A DNA stretch of 64,000 nucleotides from Diphasiastrum complanatum. Its lineage: Eukaryota; Streptophyta; Lycopodiopsida; Lycopodiales; Lycopodiaceae. Numbering within the stretch: position 1 is the stretch's first letter; every line of letters starts with the position of its first letter. This document shows, piece after piece, positions 11,964 to 22,720 of this stretch. Position numbers and translations under genes: made by a program. The notes beneath the pieces were generated by a model, which ran no database searches, was not told the origin of the DNA, and worked only from the letters and a program-made list of their open reading frames with translations. The stretch lies in assembly GCA_029204225.1 (NCBI GenBank), contig CM055107.1, forward strand, positions 15,124,900 to 15,188,899, given 5' to 3'.

Positions 11964-13693
11964 AACCATAGATCCATAACAAATAGCAACAGGCACTGCA
12001 GCAGTACAACTTCAGAGTGTCATATGAAAGATATTTCTAAGCATAATTTGAATAGTATACTTTTATTCACCGACTCCTATTGATGCTTTTCTGTGACATA
12101 TTTGTATATATGATGGGCATGTCCTGATCCATTCATATAGGAGGTAGTTTGTCCAGACATATTTCCAACTTTCATAGATTACATCTTTGGCATGTACATC
12201 ACGCCAACATCTATTTCATGGAAAATCCAATATGTCAGATGCTAAGGAGCTTCTTTTTCAACGACGTAGTCTCAATTTGACTGGCATATGTTATTTTCCT
12301 AATCCTTAGCAACAAAATCTTATACTTTCCTAAGACTTAGGTAGTTAAAATTGATGCTTTTATGCCAAAAAAACTTGCTAGGTTATAAAGATCTTTTTAT
12401 TAATTTTTTTTAGGAAAGCTATCTCTCACAATCTTGCCTCCTCTTATTTGTCAAAAGTTGTTGAAGATTCTTGTTGAATTTGCTATCAAGCTATATTCCT
12501 AAGGCTAGTATCGCAGTTCGACCGAGGTAAACAATTTACTTTTTTTTATTTTAATTAGTTGTTGGTCTCGCAGTCAAATGTTAATTTTTTTTTTTGGTAA
12601 TTTGGAGCACAATTGATTGAATGTCTATTGAACATGCTTGATTTACAGGTTTGGGTGCATTGTGGTCCATCGTGGACCAAGAGTTTGAGGACGAGCTTCA
12701 CATGATTTGGAGTGGGCCTTTCTGTCTAGAAAGAAGTTTTTAGTTTAAGATGGAAATCATAGGCTCACAACATGGATGAAGAGTGTCAAAGAAGGTACTT
12801 TGACAACTCAAACTTTTTCTTTTTGTACCAAACTCTCACCTAACTACTGATTTAATAATATCTAGCATGATATTTGTTGCTAAAGGAGAAGTATGTACAA
12901 GTGGATTGCACTTTCTTGACAGTCACGACAACACAGGAAGGAGAGCTATTGTTGGCTTTGATAAATATCAACAAGTTTTGTAGTCCATATACATATTATT
13001 GCAACATAAAACCTATCAGATTCTTTTGGTAAATTTTACATCATTCTAGAAGTGCAATTATTATGTATGTCGTAGGCTCACAAGGGTGCACGTTCCCCAC
13101 ACTCTCTCTCATGACATCTTCATGCTTCAGAAGTTTGGGCTAGCATTGAAAGAGACATTGTTGTAGTACTATGATCCAGAAGAATGTTAGTCCATGGAAC
13201 AAGAGCTGGCCAAAAAAAGGATTCGTGAAAAAAAAAGAAGCATGGTACAACATTTCCATGCTATGTCTTGCACAACCTGTCTTCAAGGTATAATTTTTAA
13301 AAACAATATAGTATGCATTGTGTGTCCAATACAACCTAGAATGTCCAAATATATTCCTTCAAAAAATTTCTCTATGTCATGTAGAGCAAATTTGATGTAG
13401 CCACGAAAATACTCAAGGCAAAGACATGTCAATCGATGACTATGAGACAAGAAAGAAAGCTGTAGTAGAGGTGAGCAAATGCATTTGACATTATGCTAAA
13501 TTCTAAACTCAAACCATCGATGTTTATATTTAGTAATGTATATCGTTTTCCAATTGTGGCCACTATTTTTAAGGGACAAAGCATATAAACTGGCTACCAT
13601 TGCCAATCCTAACAATGGAGAGGGCTTCTATGTCTTATACAACAAAATTGAATGAGATGACAGGCAAAATATTGTCACGGAGGACAAGCTTCA
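11964..13693 (+). repeat. Palindrome, left arm
   Basis: About 1.73 kb whose reverse complement is found at 13,728-14,546 continued by 23,451-24,263, the two right pieces being split by the Gypsy insertion. The outer limit is sharp: AACCATAGATCC on the left against GGATCTATGGTT on the right. Identity by eye is above 90%. The largest difference is about 100 bp (near 13,135-13,240) present only here. The loop is 34 nt (13,694-13,727). No target-site duplication is evident at the outer edges. Confidence 0.9.
12414..13690 (+). pseudogene. Degenerate multi-exon 'GNHR' gene, left-arm copy
   Basis: Several coding-like blocks are bounded by usable splice sites. They are exon 12,414-12,526 (SHNLASSYLSKVVEDSC), exon 12,649-12,794 with EWAFLSRKKFLV and D-G-N-H-R followed by LTTWM, and exon from 12,866 (KEKYVQVDCTFLTV, QEGELLLALININKF). 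Next come an exon ending 13,287 (PHTLSHDIFMLQKFG), an exon ending 13,470 at a GTGAGC donor (KDMSIDDYETRKKAVVE) and an exon from 13,534 (ANPNNGEGFYVLYNKIE, RQNIVTEDKLH). The Trp before DGNHR is now a stop, and other stops occur. The D-G-N-H-R turn followed by a Trp helix resembles the nucleotide-binding motif of ParB/sulfiredoxin-fold proteins; that is inference. The copy at 44.9-45.6 kb has the same order of motifs. Confidence 0.5.
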
Positions 13694-13727
13694 TCGTAGA
13701 GAGCAGATGCGTGTAGCAATGACCATC

Positions 13728-14541
13728 TGAAGCTTGTCCTTCGTGACAACATTTTGTCTGTCATCCCATTCAATTCTGTTTTATAAGACATAGAAGCCCT
13801 CTCCATTGTTAGGATTGGCAATGGTAGCCAGTTATATGCTTTGTCCCTTAAAGACAGTGGCCACAAGTGGAAAACGATATACATTACTAAATATAAACAT
13901 CGATGGTATGAGTTTAGAATTTAGCATAATGTCAAATGCATTTACTCACCTCTACTACAGCTTTCTTTCTTGTCTCATAGTCATCGATTGACATGTCTTT
14001 GCCTTGAGTATTGTTCATGGCTACATCAATCGCATGTTGAAATTTGCTCTACATGACACATAGAAATTTTTTGAAGGAATATATTTGGACATTTTAGGTT
14101 GTATTGAACACACAATGCATACTATATTTTTTTGAAAATTATACCTTGAAGACAAGCTGTGCAAGACATAGCATGGAAATATTGTACCATGCTTGCCCAA
14201 ACTTCTGAAGCATGAAGATGTCATGAGAGAGTGTGTGGGGAACGTGCACCCTCGTGAGCCTACGACATACATTTAACAATTGCACTTCTGGAATGATGTA
14301 AAATTTACCAAAAGAATGTGATAGGTTTTATGTTGCAATAATATGTATATGGACTACAAAACTTGTTGATATTTAACAAAGCCAACAACAGCTCTCCTTC
14401 CTGTGCTATCGTGACTGTCAAGAAAGTGCAATCCACTTGTACATACTTCTCCTTTAGCAACAAATATCATGCTAGATATTATTGAATCAGTAGTTAAGTG
14501 AGAGTTTGGTACAAAAAAAAAAAAGTTTGAGTTGTCAAAGT
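13728..14541 (-). repeat. Palindrome, right arm, inner part
   Basis: Reverse complement of the inner half of the left arm, carrying the 3' exons of the GNHR gene on the minus strand. The NPNNGEGFYVL and MSIDDYETRKKAVVE blocks with a GTGAGT donor are read here with fewer lesions than on the left. It ends at the 5-bp target site ACCTT of the Gypsy insertion. Confidence 0.9.
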
Positions 14542-14546
14542 ACCTT
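14542..14546 (+). other. Target-site duplication ACCTT, left
   Basis: ACCTT directly precedes the left LTR and is repeated at 23,446-23,450 directly after the right LTR, the 5-bp duplication expected of an LTR retrotransposon insertion. Confidence 0.93.
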
Positions 14547-15264
14547 TGTAGTGGGTTTCTTTCCTTGCCTAACCTGAATCCAAGATCTAGTCAATCTAGC
14601 ATCAAAGAGACGAAGTTAGTTGTCACGCGTAGGTTCGTTCCCATGAGAGCGATAATTTAGTTCAGATTTCAACATGAATGGAGGATTCACATCTATCTCT
14701 ACATCCATTAGCCCTACTCTTTAACACTACACATCCACAACAGAGATAGCTTACTCTCCCTTTCTCTCTCATAAGAAGTATAATAACATACAATCCCAAT
14801 AACACTCAGATCCAACAATTAGCAAAATCCAAATAAGCATGAGGGATGGAGGAAAAGTGATAGAGAGCAAGGACATTCATCAATCCATTTCTGAAGAGAT
14901 CCGATCTACTTTATTGAAATGAGGAAATGAACATGAGGAGCAACTCGAGTTGGTCCCTTCTTATAGTAGAGAGGAGGACCCTGAATCCTATTGGTCCAAT
15001 CTTGCCTCTCTTTTTATTTAAATTAAAAAAAGTGTGGGAACCATCAAAATTGGAGGGAAACCCAACTTTATTCACTAACTTGACATTTAGGCCCTGCGAC
15101 ATTAAAAGTCTTGCAAAAAGGCCTAAAGTCCTTTTATTAACTTTTAACTAATCAATCAAATAACTGTGTGATCATTGAGTTGGACTTACACAAACAAGGT
15201 GCCAAATCCCTTTCACTTATTAACTAGGGTTAGGGTTGCCTTGAGATCCGCAAACCCTCCAACA
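14547..15264 (-). repeat. 3' LTR of the 8.9-kb Gypsy element
   Basis: 718 bp, TG...CA in window orientation, matching 22,721-23,445. A 7-bp indel (near 14,983) and scattered substitutions separate the pair. Small open frames inside the LTR (for example 14,911-15,102) are not genes. Confidence 0.95.
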
Positions 15265-15276
15265 GTATCCCCCACC
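15265..15276 (-). other. Polypurine tract of the 8.9-kb Gypsy element
   Basis: On the minus strand reads GGTGGGGGATAC directly before the 3' LTR start TGTTGGAGG, the expected plus-strand DNA primer. Confidence 0.8.
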
Positions 15277-15314
15277 AAAACTGGTGGTGGTCCCATGACA
15301 CCTGCAATATGCAG

Positions 15315-17993
15315 TTATTGGGGACTTTTATTGGCTTCGCGCCGAATCTTGATTAAATGATGTTGCACCTTCTCCATAAAATCGAGACGTGCAGTATTAA
15401 AATCCAAATTGTGTGGCAGAAAACAACGGTGGGCTCCGGAAATCCACTTGGAGGTTGTCCATGATGTGAAGCGTGATTCCCAGGATCCTCCCATCATTGC
15501 CGTACGAAAATACAAACGAGCAACCGACAACTGATCTTTGATTTGCTCTGAGGCCATCGGCTTATTTGGATCGAATGCCAGAGGAGGGAGGCAATCGTCC
15601 CATCTAGTTGTCACTGACGCCAACAGAATCAGATCTTTAGCAAACATTGTCGATTGTCGCACCGTTGGATCTGGAGAGTGGACATACTCTCATTGATAGG
15701 CTTGTAAGGCGTGGTGGAAATCCACTGTGATGGTCCAGCTGTAAGGCTGATGGATGATTGGACAATTGGGCGTATGGATGGTGATCTTGTCCATAGCCAA
15801 TCCCAAATCTTTCCATTTATTTCTTCGTGGCATTGGCACGTAATAGGGATCTACCCGCAATTGGCGAGGGTTGGCGACGTAACTCCTAATTGATTCCGGA
15901 GTTTTCTCAAAAATCATGATTCTCCATGTCGACTGCTCTCCCAATGCATGTATTTTGTCCAACTCTTTGTCGGCCTCGATCTTGGAGGTCTTAAACTTCA
16001 GAATCCATCCACCACGCAAGGACTCATGCGGATGTTGCTTTAAGAAGGTCTGGATCTGGTCCTCGACGTTGATGGGCCTTCTGAATAGAGGTGTTGTCCT
16101 TGATGAGGATGGACCCGCTTGTACTGCTAGTATAGTTGGCGGTTGGTTTGCTATATCTGGAGCTCCCCCTTAGTCCATGCTCGAATCAACCCGAACGGCT
16201 GCTTTTTCATAGGCGGTGATGGTCTCTTTAGCCTTTGCCAACTCGGTTGAAGCCTCCTTTGGACCTGTCAAAGAGGCCTTGAAATCCCTGAAAGCGCCAC
16301 TTTGTATATCTCCACTTTTTTGAGTAAATACGCAATCTCCGTCGATGTGACCGGATGATCTGGTATTTGCGTTTGAAGATATGCATCACGCTCAAGGGTG
16401 GTCACATCCAATTCACCTTGAAGCCGCGTGCGATCTTGTTCAGCCATCTGTAATTGCCCCTTCAACAGCTGCACCTGTTGCTTTGCATCCTGCACGGCCT
16501 TATTCACCTGATCTTGTGCAGTTGTCAAGGCGTTTTGCAAGGAGCTAATGTATTCTTTCAAGCGATCAGTTTTTTGCTGGGCCAACTTCTTTTCGGCTTC
16601 AGCCTTGTCTTCGTGTTGTTTGGTCAACTCTTGATCCAACTGGACAAGTTTCTGGCTGATCAGAGTGTTTTCGGACCCCAGATTAGAGATTCTCTGCTCC
16701 ATTTCCTTCTTCTTATCCAGCATCAACTAGATCACTTGCGCAAGGCTTGAAACCAAACCTAGAGCATCTCCAGAATCGACGGTTGTGGAGGCGGCAGCAG
16801 TAGGAGGACCTGATGGAGCTGTCCTTGGTTGGCGTGATATAGGTGCCACTACGTCTTCTTCTTCAAAATGGTCTTCCTCTTCAAACATCCTTCAGGCACT
16901 GTGGTGTCGAACTGTTTTGGTAATTTTACAGCCTTGTCGACCCGAAGTGCGGCTGGACTATCTTCCGTATGAGGTTGTTGGCTGACATCTTCAACACCAA
17001 CAGTAGATTCATGGATATGTCCGAATCCTCTTCCAGGGGATTGGAGTTCAAAGGGCACAAGGCTCTGGTCATTTCAAAAATTTTGGTGGCCCCAAGGGGA
17101 TCGGAATCATCGAACATATCCATGAAGAACTGTGTGTTTGGTGAGGTGGCTTTGGTGTGTGGGGGTGAGGCGGCCTAGGCAGTTGTGATGGGAATGGTAG
17201 GCCCAATGGTCACAGACTATTCTTGAATGGAAGCAGAGGCGAGAGAAGCATCAGAGGATGGGAGAATGGGAAGTTCAATGCGAACAACAGCAGGGGGTGG
17301 AAGCGCAGCTGATGAGGTATGCCTAGTGTGACGTCGTGATGCGGAAGGCGAGTCAGGAATAACGATCTCGCTGCATGGACGACGACGACTATGAGAACTT
17401 GAGACCTGGTGAGATGACTCGGTCGGTACTTCTTCGTAGACCGAAATCACAGAATCCAGATTTCGTTTTCTAACTGAGAAGCGGCTAAAAGGGACAATAA
17501 AGAGCCGGTAGCGAACTGCTGCTTAGTATTGGCCTTGATAGCTCGTTTGAGCTCACCAGAAACAGTCTTGAACCAATTATATAGTTCAAGAGGGGCTTTG
17601 GCTAACTTGGTGTGGGACTCCACTATCCTATAGAGAATCTGTGATGTGATGCGGTCTTTCTTGAGGTTGCCAACCATCAGGAAGTTGTTCAGTAACTGGG
17701 CAGCAGCGTGGATAGAAGGTAACCATCATTGGTCAGTGCAGATCGTTGGTGAGGTCAATATATGGCTTGATGGTCTGTTTGGTGTGCTTATGATTGGGTG
17801 AGGACTGCGTGCCAGATGCTATACCTATAGCTGCAAGGGCGGCCTCAGTGACGCGCACCTTATGTGTGGCTCCCTGGAAAGTGATATAAAATATGGATTT
17901 CTCTTCCTTCCACGTACTGAAGGCAAGAGTGATGAAATCCATATTGATGCGACCCAAAAAGGCTCTCTCATGAATACCCATTGCAGTGAGCAT
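15315..17993 (-). CDS. Extra ORF downstream of pol (degenerate), copy B
   Basis: Long coding region between integrase and 3' LTR, broken into pieces. From 17,993 it has MGIHERAFLGRINMDFITLA and THKVRVTEAALAAIGIASGT (N-terminal globular domain), then SHTKLAKAPLELYNWFKTVS, a Ser/Arg/Pro-rich linker (SSHQVSSSHSRRRPCSEIV), a DMFDDSDPLGATKIFEM segment and a strong coiled coil at about 16,726-16,330 (DKKKEMEQRISNLGSENTL, LQNALTTAQDQVNKAVQDAK). The C-terminal domain runs 16,019-15,315 (WILKFKTSKIEADKEL, WRIMIFEKTPESIRSYV, MRQSTMFAKDLILLASVTTR) and ends 50 nt before the 3' LTR. I see no signal peptide or membrane segment, so it is not an obvious envelope. It resembles the position of extra ORFs in Tat/Athila elements. 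Several frameshifts; the start is fused to integrase by a deletion. Confidence 0.7.
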
Positions 17994-17999
17994 GAACTG

Positions 18000-19198
18000 C
18001 CATCAATCGGGTTTCACATAATTTGTGCAACGCTTAATGACGGAGTTGTGAAGACTGATCGTCATTTAATCATTCCGTGCGTAAGGATGGGATTAAAAAT
18101 TCAATCGGCATGACAACATCTTGACCATAAACCAGTTGAAAAGGTGTCTGATTTGTACTATTTTTGTAAGCGGTTCTGAATGCCCATAATGCTGCATACA
18201 GTTTATGTTCCCAATCGGACCGACTTGCTTCAACTGTTTTTGTCATAATGATGCAGAGAATCTTATTGGAAGATTCAGTTTGGCCATTCCCTCTGGGATA
18301 GTAGGGAGAGTACTAAATCTGTGTATTACAAAAAAATCTTCCAGTAAACACTTTATTGTTTGATTAATAAAGTGTGTACCCCGGTCACTGACAATCTCGA
18401 TCGGACATCCAAATCTGATTATAATATTTTCATATAGAAACTTGGCCGTAGATTTCACATCAGCAACTTTGACAACTTTGCCTTCAACCCACTTGGTCAT
18501 ATAATCAGTTGTGATGATAATGTATCGGGCCTGAGATCCTTGCGTGGCAGGGTGAATAGGTCCAACATAATCCAGTCCCCATTTTTCAAATGGTGCTTGC
18601 GATAAAACCGGATGCAAGAGTTTATAGTTCTGTCGATAGGTCGTCGTGCTCGCTGGAAAACATCACAAGTCTGAATAAAATTTTCCGTGTCCTTGTGAAG
18701 CGTAGGCCACCAACAACCTGATTGTAAAAGTTTGCGAACAGTAATATCTGTAGAGAAGTGTCCTCCACCCATGCCATCATGTGAAAACATGATTAAATCT
18801 GGTACTTCATGCGGTAAAACACACCTTCGTAAAATATTATCTGATCCACGACGATACAATTGTCCTGCAATTAATCGATAAGGTTGAGCCTTATGAATCA
18901 ATTGTCTCTTCTGTAATTTTGTCAAGGAGTCATTCGGTTGTCCTAGCATCATGTACTCAACAATATCTGCTGCCCACTCAGGTACTACTTCAACGTAGAA
19001 CAATGCAGCATCTGGGAGTTCATCATCCACTTCAATATTAACTGGTGCAGATTCAATTCGCGAAACGTGATCGGCTAGATAATGTTGCTTGCCCTTTCGA
19101 ACCACAATTCAAAAGTCAAATTCAGTCAATAACAATAACCATCTTGCAATACGTCCAGTATTGCATGTCTAAAATAACGGTTGATGATCCGTATAAAA
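18000..19198 (-). pseudogene. Gypsy integrase, partial
   Basis: Minus-strand integrase. It begins at a deletion joint near 19,200 and reads YLADHVSRIESAPVN, HEVPDLIMFSHDGMGGGHF and CWWPTLHKD, with zinc-finger second half CDVFQRARRP (the second Cys of CDVCQ is changed). The core follows with WGLDYVGPIHPA, YIIITTDYMTKWVEGK (first catalytic Asp region), GCPIEIVSDRGTHF (second Asp) and a frameshifted PTIPEGMAK/ESSNKIL stretch. It stops at about 18,000, fused directly to the extra ORF. The C-terminal DNA-binding part present in the 59-kb copy is missing. Non-functional. Confidence 0.85.
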
Positions 19199-19281
19199 TA
19201 CAGATTTTTAAAAGTAATTTTTTCGGTACCCCAGTTATGAATTACTTGCGCAACTCGTAACCATGGATGTCCTAATAGAAT
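19199..19281 (-). other. Deletion joint removing RT and RNase H
   Basis: The sequence passes from RNase H/integrase linker (matching 60,360-60,437 of the other copy) to the post-protease segment (matching from about 62,622). About 2.2 kb is lost, with only a CA dinucleotide shared at the joint, a microhomology-type deletion. Confidence 0.75.
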
Positions 19282-19932
19282 TCAGTAGACATTTGGCACT
19301 TCTGGTAAGTCCATCACTACGAAAGTAATGACGAACTGTACTCCCTCAATTCTGACAGGTATATCTTTCGCCATTCCTCGTGGACGAAGTGTCGTTTGAT
19401 CAGCTAGCTTAATAGCAAAAGTAACAGGCTTAATCTTTGTAAGGCCCCATTTTGCACATAGCTTTGTAGAAATCAGGTTAACTCTTGTACCTCCATCTAT
19501 CACGGCTGCTTCTTTAGGAAATTGTCTATGCTGTATCGGCAGAGTGATATTCTTTTGTTCACTTTGCCAAGCGGCTCCAACATGGAGTACTTCGTTAGAT
19601 TCTTCAAATCTAGCACAAAAAAGTGGCTCTTGATGGACTTCTGGTTCATTTTGAGCTAACTTTTGCGCTAAGACTTCTTTTGCTTCTGGCACCAACTTAA
19701 GGAACTCTCCCAATGAAATATTGATTTTGCGAGACAAAATGTTCATGAGTAGTTTTGTATGCGGTGCTTCTGGTTCAGTCATCTTGGAGGGTTCTTCAAG
19801 ATGATGTAACTGATCATTCATATCCGTACGTAAATTTCTTGGCGGCTGCAATGGTGAAGAATGAACTTCAGTTGTTGCTTTAGCAGCTTCAAGGTCCTCT
19901 TCTTCTTGCAGATGTTTGATCCACTGTCCCAT
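19282..19932 (-). CDS. Gypsy aspartic protease region, copy B
   Basis: Open frame of 216 codons, with LGEFLKLVPEAKEVLAQKLA upstream and then AAVIDGGTRVNLISTKLC, the retropepsin active-site loop. The D-G-G-T/S form is usual in plant Tat-like elements in place of D-S/T-G. LRPRGMAKDIPVRIEG and FVVMDLPEVPNVY follow, and a stop cuts off the flap end that continues LLGRPWL in the 62-kb copy. It cleaves the Gag-Pol precursor in a live element. The frame is intact across the core, but the element lacks polymerase. Confidence 0.8.
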   Translation of the reverse strand: MGQWIKHLQEEEDLEAAKATTEVHSSPLQPPRNLRTDMNDQLHHLEEPSKMTEPEAPHTKLLMNILSRKINISLGEFLKLVPEAKEVLAQKLAQNEPEVHQEPLFCARFEESNEVLHVGAAWQSEQKNITLPIQHRQFPKEAAVIDGGTRVNLISTKLCAKWGLTKIKPVTFAIKLADQTTLRPRGMAKDIPVRIEGVQFVITFVVMDLPEVPNVY

Positions 19933-19944
19933 ATCCTGATATCT

Positions 19945-21502
19945 TCATTTTTTTGTATTAAGATTTGGATAGACTTCCGATGCTCTTGGTAAATCATTCA
20001 ATGGTATAGAATCAGCAGGTACTGGATCCATTACTGGTTCTTTCTGCTTCTGTGCTCTGTTGACCACCATCAAAAGTACGCTTGGTTTATTCTGAGCTAC
20101 TGGTCTTTGCTTGATTGTAATCAAATTTACAGGTGCTGTAGCTGGTGGTGGCTTCGATCTTGCTGGACAGTCTTTATAGCAATGCCCATAACCACAGTCA
20201 CGACAGAATGGTACAAATTTCTCTTTATTTGGGCATTCTACAACTCTATGATTTTCTCCACATGCAAAGCATCCGAGTGGTGCTTTGGTCCAATTTTTGT
20301 AGGCTTGTTGTTGAGCAGCAGCATAAATGGCATATTGTTCTGAAGATCCACTTGCTTGATCATTTCCATAGTTCCAATGCTCAACATTTTCGTAAGGTTC
20401 TGGTTCCATCAAATTGGCTGGAGGAGCGGATTGCTTTGGTGGGGCAGGTAAAGCTAAACGTTTCGAGTATCCAAGAGCAGATTGTCGCGGTCTTATACTG
20501 GATTACCTCCATACTGTGGTTCTCGATATCCCATCTGAGCATATCGTTGTTGAATTATCCGAGGATTGAAGTTGCAAAAAGAAGTCTCATGATCAGGTGA
20601 ATTACACAGATGGCAAACACTGATTTCCATTTGTTTTTTCAATTGAGGACACTCGTTCACTGTGTGATTTCTTGTACAAATAGAACACCAAACATTTTCC
20701 CTGGTAGGAAAAGACTTTGCAAGCTTTTCAGGTTTCTTGTTTGCTTCCCCGTGCAAATTTTCCAATGCTTTGATCTTCTCATCAAATTGCAACTGCAACT
20801 TTTCCATCTGTTTCTATTGATTCTTCCCAAGTTTCTCGAACTTATTGAACATCATTTCTGCAGTAGCATTGGCATTTGTTGATGCAATAGTGGTGGATGT
20901 CGTAGTAGTCTGCCCTAATGTATAAGGCAACATACTGATATTTGGCTCCTCATCTGAATCTTCATCCTCCTCCCGAATTGCATCGTCCATAGCATTTTGC
21001 AAGAGTGCATACTCATTATGGCGTTTCAACTCACGTCTGATCCATTTAGGTACAAAAACCACATAATCATGGAATTTTCGTTAATCAGCTCAGGTTCGCA
21101 TTCAGATCTAAGACGTTTCACCCGTTCAATGTAATCTGAAACCATTTCCCGCTTTGCCATTTTAATTTTACTTAAAAGTAGGAAAGGGTCTTCCATAAAC
21201 TTTCGTGGTCTGAATTGTGTGATCAGGGCTCGCTTAATAGCCTCCCAATCTGTACGCTTAGTTTCATTCTGATTATAGTACCAATCTTGTGCTGCGCCTG
21301 TTAAGGCCATAGGAAACATCTTAAGTTTATCTTGAGGATAAATCCCACCATAGACTTCACAGGATTTAGCATAGATCTGAAGAAATCTAACTGGATTTGT
21401 TAATCCATTATATTTGGGTAGATTCAATCGGGGTGCTCTTCTAACAATAATTGGACTGACTTCTTGTGGAGCATCTCCAGGAGCAGCTCCAAGGGCAGCC
21501 AT
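19945..21502 (-). pseudogene. Gypsy gag with four zinc knuckles, copy B
   Basis: Starts at ATG 21,502 (MAALGAAPGDAPQEVSPI). The capsid domain has RLNLPKYNGLTNPVRFLQIY, FPMALTGAAQDWYYNQNETK, ITQFRPRKF and EMVSDYIERVKRLRSECEPE. A frameshift near 21,060 and a CAG-to-TAG stop near 20,815 break it. The nucleocapsid region has four knuckles: CSICTRNHTVNEC (CX2CX3HX4C) and CHLCNSPDHETSFC (CX2CX4HX4C), then after another shift CFACGENHRVVEC and CRDCGYGHCYKDC (both CX2CX3HX4C). The short-spaced knuckle is typical of Athila/Tat Gag; four in one protein is unusual. It packages element RNA in the cytoplasm. Confidence 0.85.
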
Positions 21503-22700
21503 CTTTACAAATTTAGATCAAATAGATAATGAGATTGGATCTAGATTTTTCAAAAAAACTTTCTCAGATTAGATCTATTAGATCTATTTCACTTTCCAAG
21601 AATCTGATTCTATATGATAAAAAACTTTTCGAAATTCGATCAATCAATACTTCTCAAAAATGATAAATCTCTCAGAATCCAATCAGAACATATCATATTT
21701 GATCCAAATTTTGACAGAGACTTGATCTGGAAAATCAGAAACTAAAAATAGGACTGGCGAAGGTTCACTAGGCAAAGGTTGTCTCGATGAAGATTCATCA
21801 GTGCTATTTTGGAAAAAAAAAAAAACTCTCTGAACACTTTTTTGGCAATTTCTAGGAAAATAACTTTTGCCAACCTCTCAGATGAAGGATCTAACACAAA
21901 TACAACTATGGAAAATCGGACGAAGGAAATATAGTTTTTGTAGTCTGGTGAGGGTAAAATTCAAGAATTTCTATGATCTGATCAATAAGAATCTTCGTTG
22001 AGCTCAAAAATAGTATTTTATTATAAATAGAATGTTCAGAAATCGCGACGAAGGTTTTAGCGAAGGTTCAAGAGTGATACTAGTATTTTTGCAAAAAAGT
22101 GACTTTTTGGCAAAAATATGACAATATGACAACTGATCCTCTGAAAACCTTTCTATTTTTTGTATTATTCTTCGTCGACCTGGCAGTAGATAGATCTGAA
22201 TCACACCTAAGCACAGTGAATCATGCGAAGGTTATTTTTCTATATTTTTAGGGTTTTGAAGATTCTTGGGTGTTTTTTGAAGGTTTTTCTAATGTTTTTG
22301 GAAATCTACTGGGAATTTATCTTTGCCCTTAAAACTGAAGGTTTTGTAAACAAAACCAAAGGTGTTTGCAACTCGGCGAAGGTTTCCTAATAGAGGGTAA
22401 AAAATTATCAGCTTTGATGACGCTTTTTGTCTCTTTTTTGACCAATCTGGCAGATTTGACCGATTTTTGTTATTTTCTCTGATATCTTAGATTCAAATGG
22501 ATCTTAAGATTGGTGATCTAAATAGCTTTCCCTGTTTATTAATCAGATTAGATTTCAAACAAGCCAATCCACTCAAATCAAGCAAAATCAAACCCGAACT
22601 AACCCTAAAATGCAGATCTAACACTCATGCCACGACAAGATGCCTAATGCAAGCTAACCATCCAACAATCATGCTGCAAACTGAAAAATTGGCATAGCTC
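21503..22700 (-). promoter_or_regulatory. 5' leader with repeated GCGAAGGTT motif
   Basis: AT-rich untranslated leader between primer site and gag, with no coding frame. The motif (G)GCGAAGGTT or ACGAAGGTT recurs at about 21,756, 22,040, 22,052, 22,226 and 22,374 on the plus strand (AACCTTCGCC in element sense). The same motif recurs in the pol-to-extra-ORF spacer of the other copy (58.38-58.75 kb). Confidence 0.65.
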
Positions 22701-22716
22701 CCCGGCAACGGCGCCA
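22701..22716 (-). other. Primer-binding site, tRNA-Asp type
   Basis: Minus strand TGGCGCCGTTGCCGGG, the tRNA-Asp complementary primer site well known from Athila-type elements, 4 nt inside the 5' LTR. Confidence 0.92.
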
Positions 22717-22720
22717 AAAT

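Noticed and set aside
14911-15360. Open frames in the 3' LTR of the Gypsy element
   Set aside because: Lie in LTR or polypurine junction, on the wrong strand or without motifs.
15315-18000. Extra ORF as a retroviral-type envelope
   Set aside because: No signal peptide, transmembrane segment or cleavage-site pattern is visible; coiled coil and Ser/Pro linker point to an accessory protein.
19490-19520. Protease DGGT/DGGS as a broken active site
   Set aside because: D-G-G-S/T is normal for plant Tat-like Gypsy proteases.
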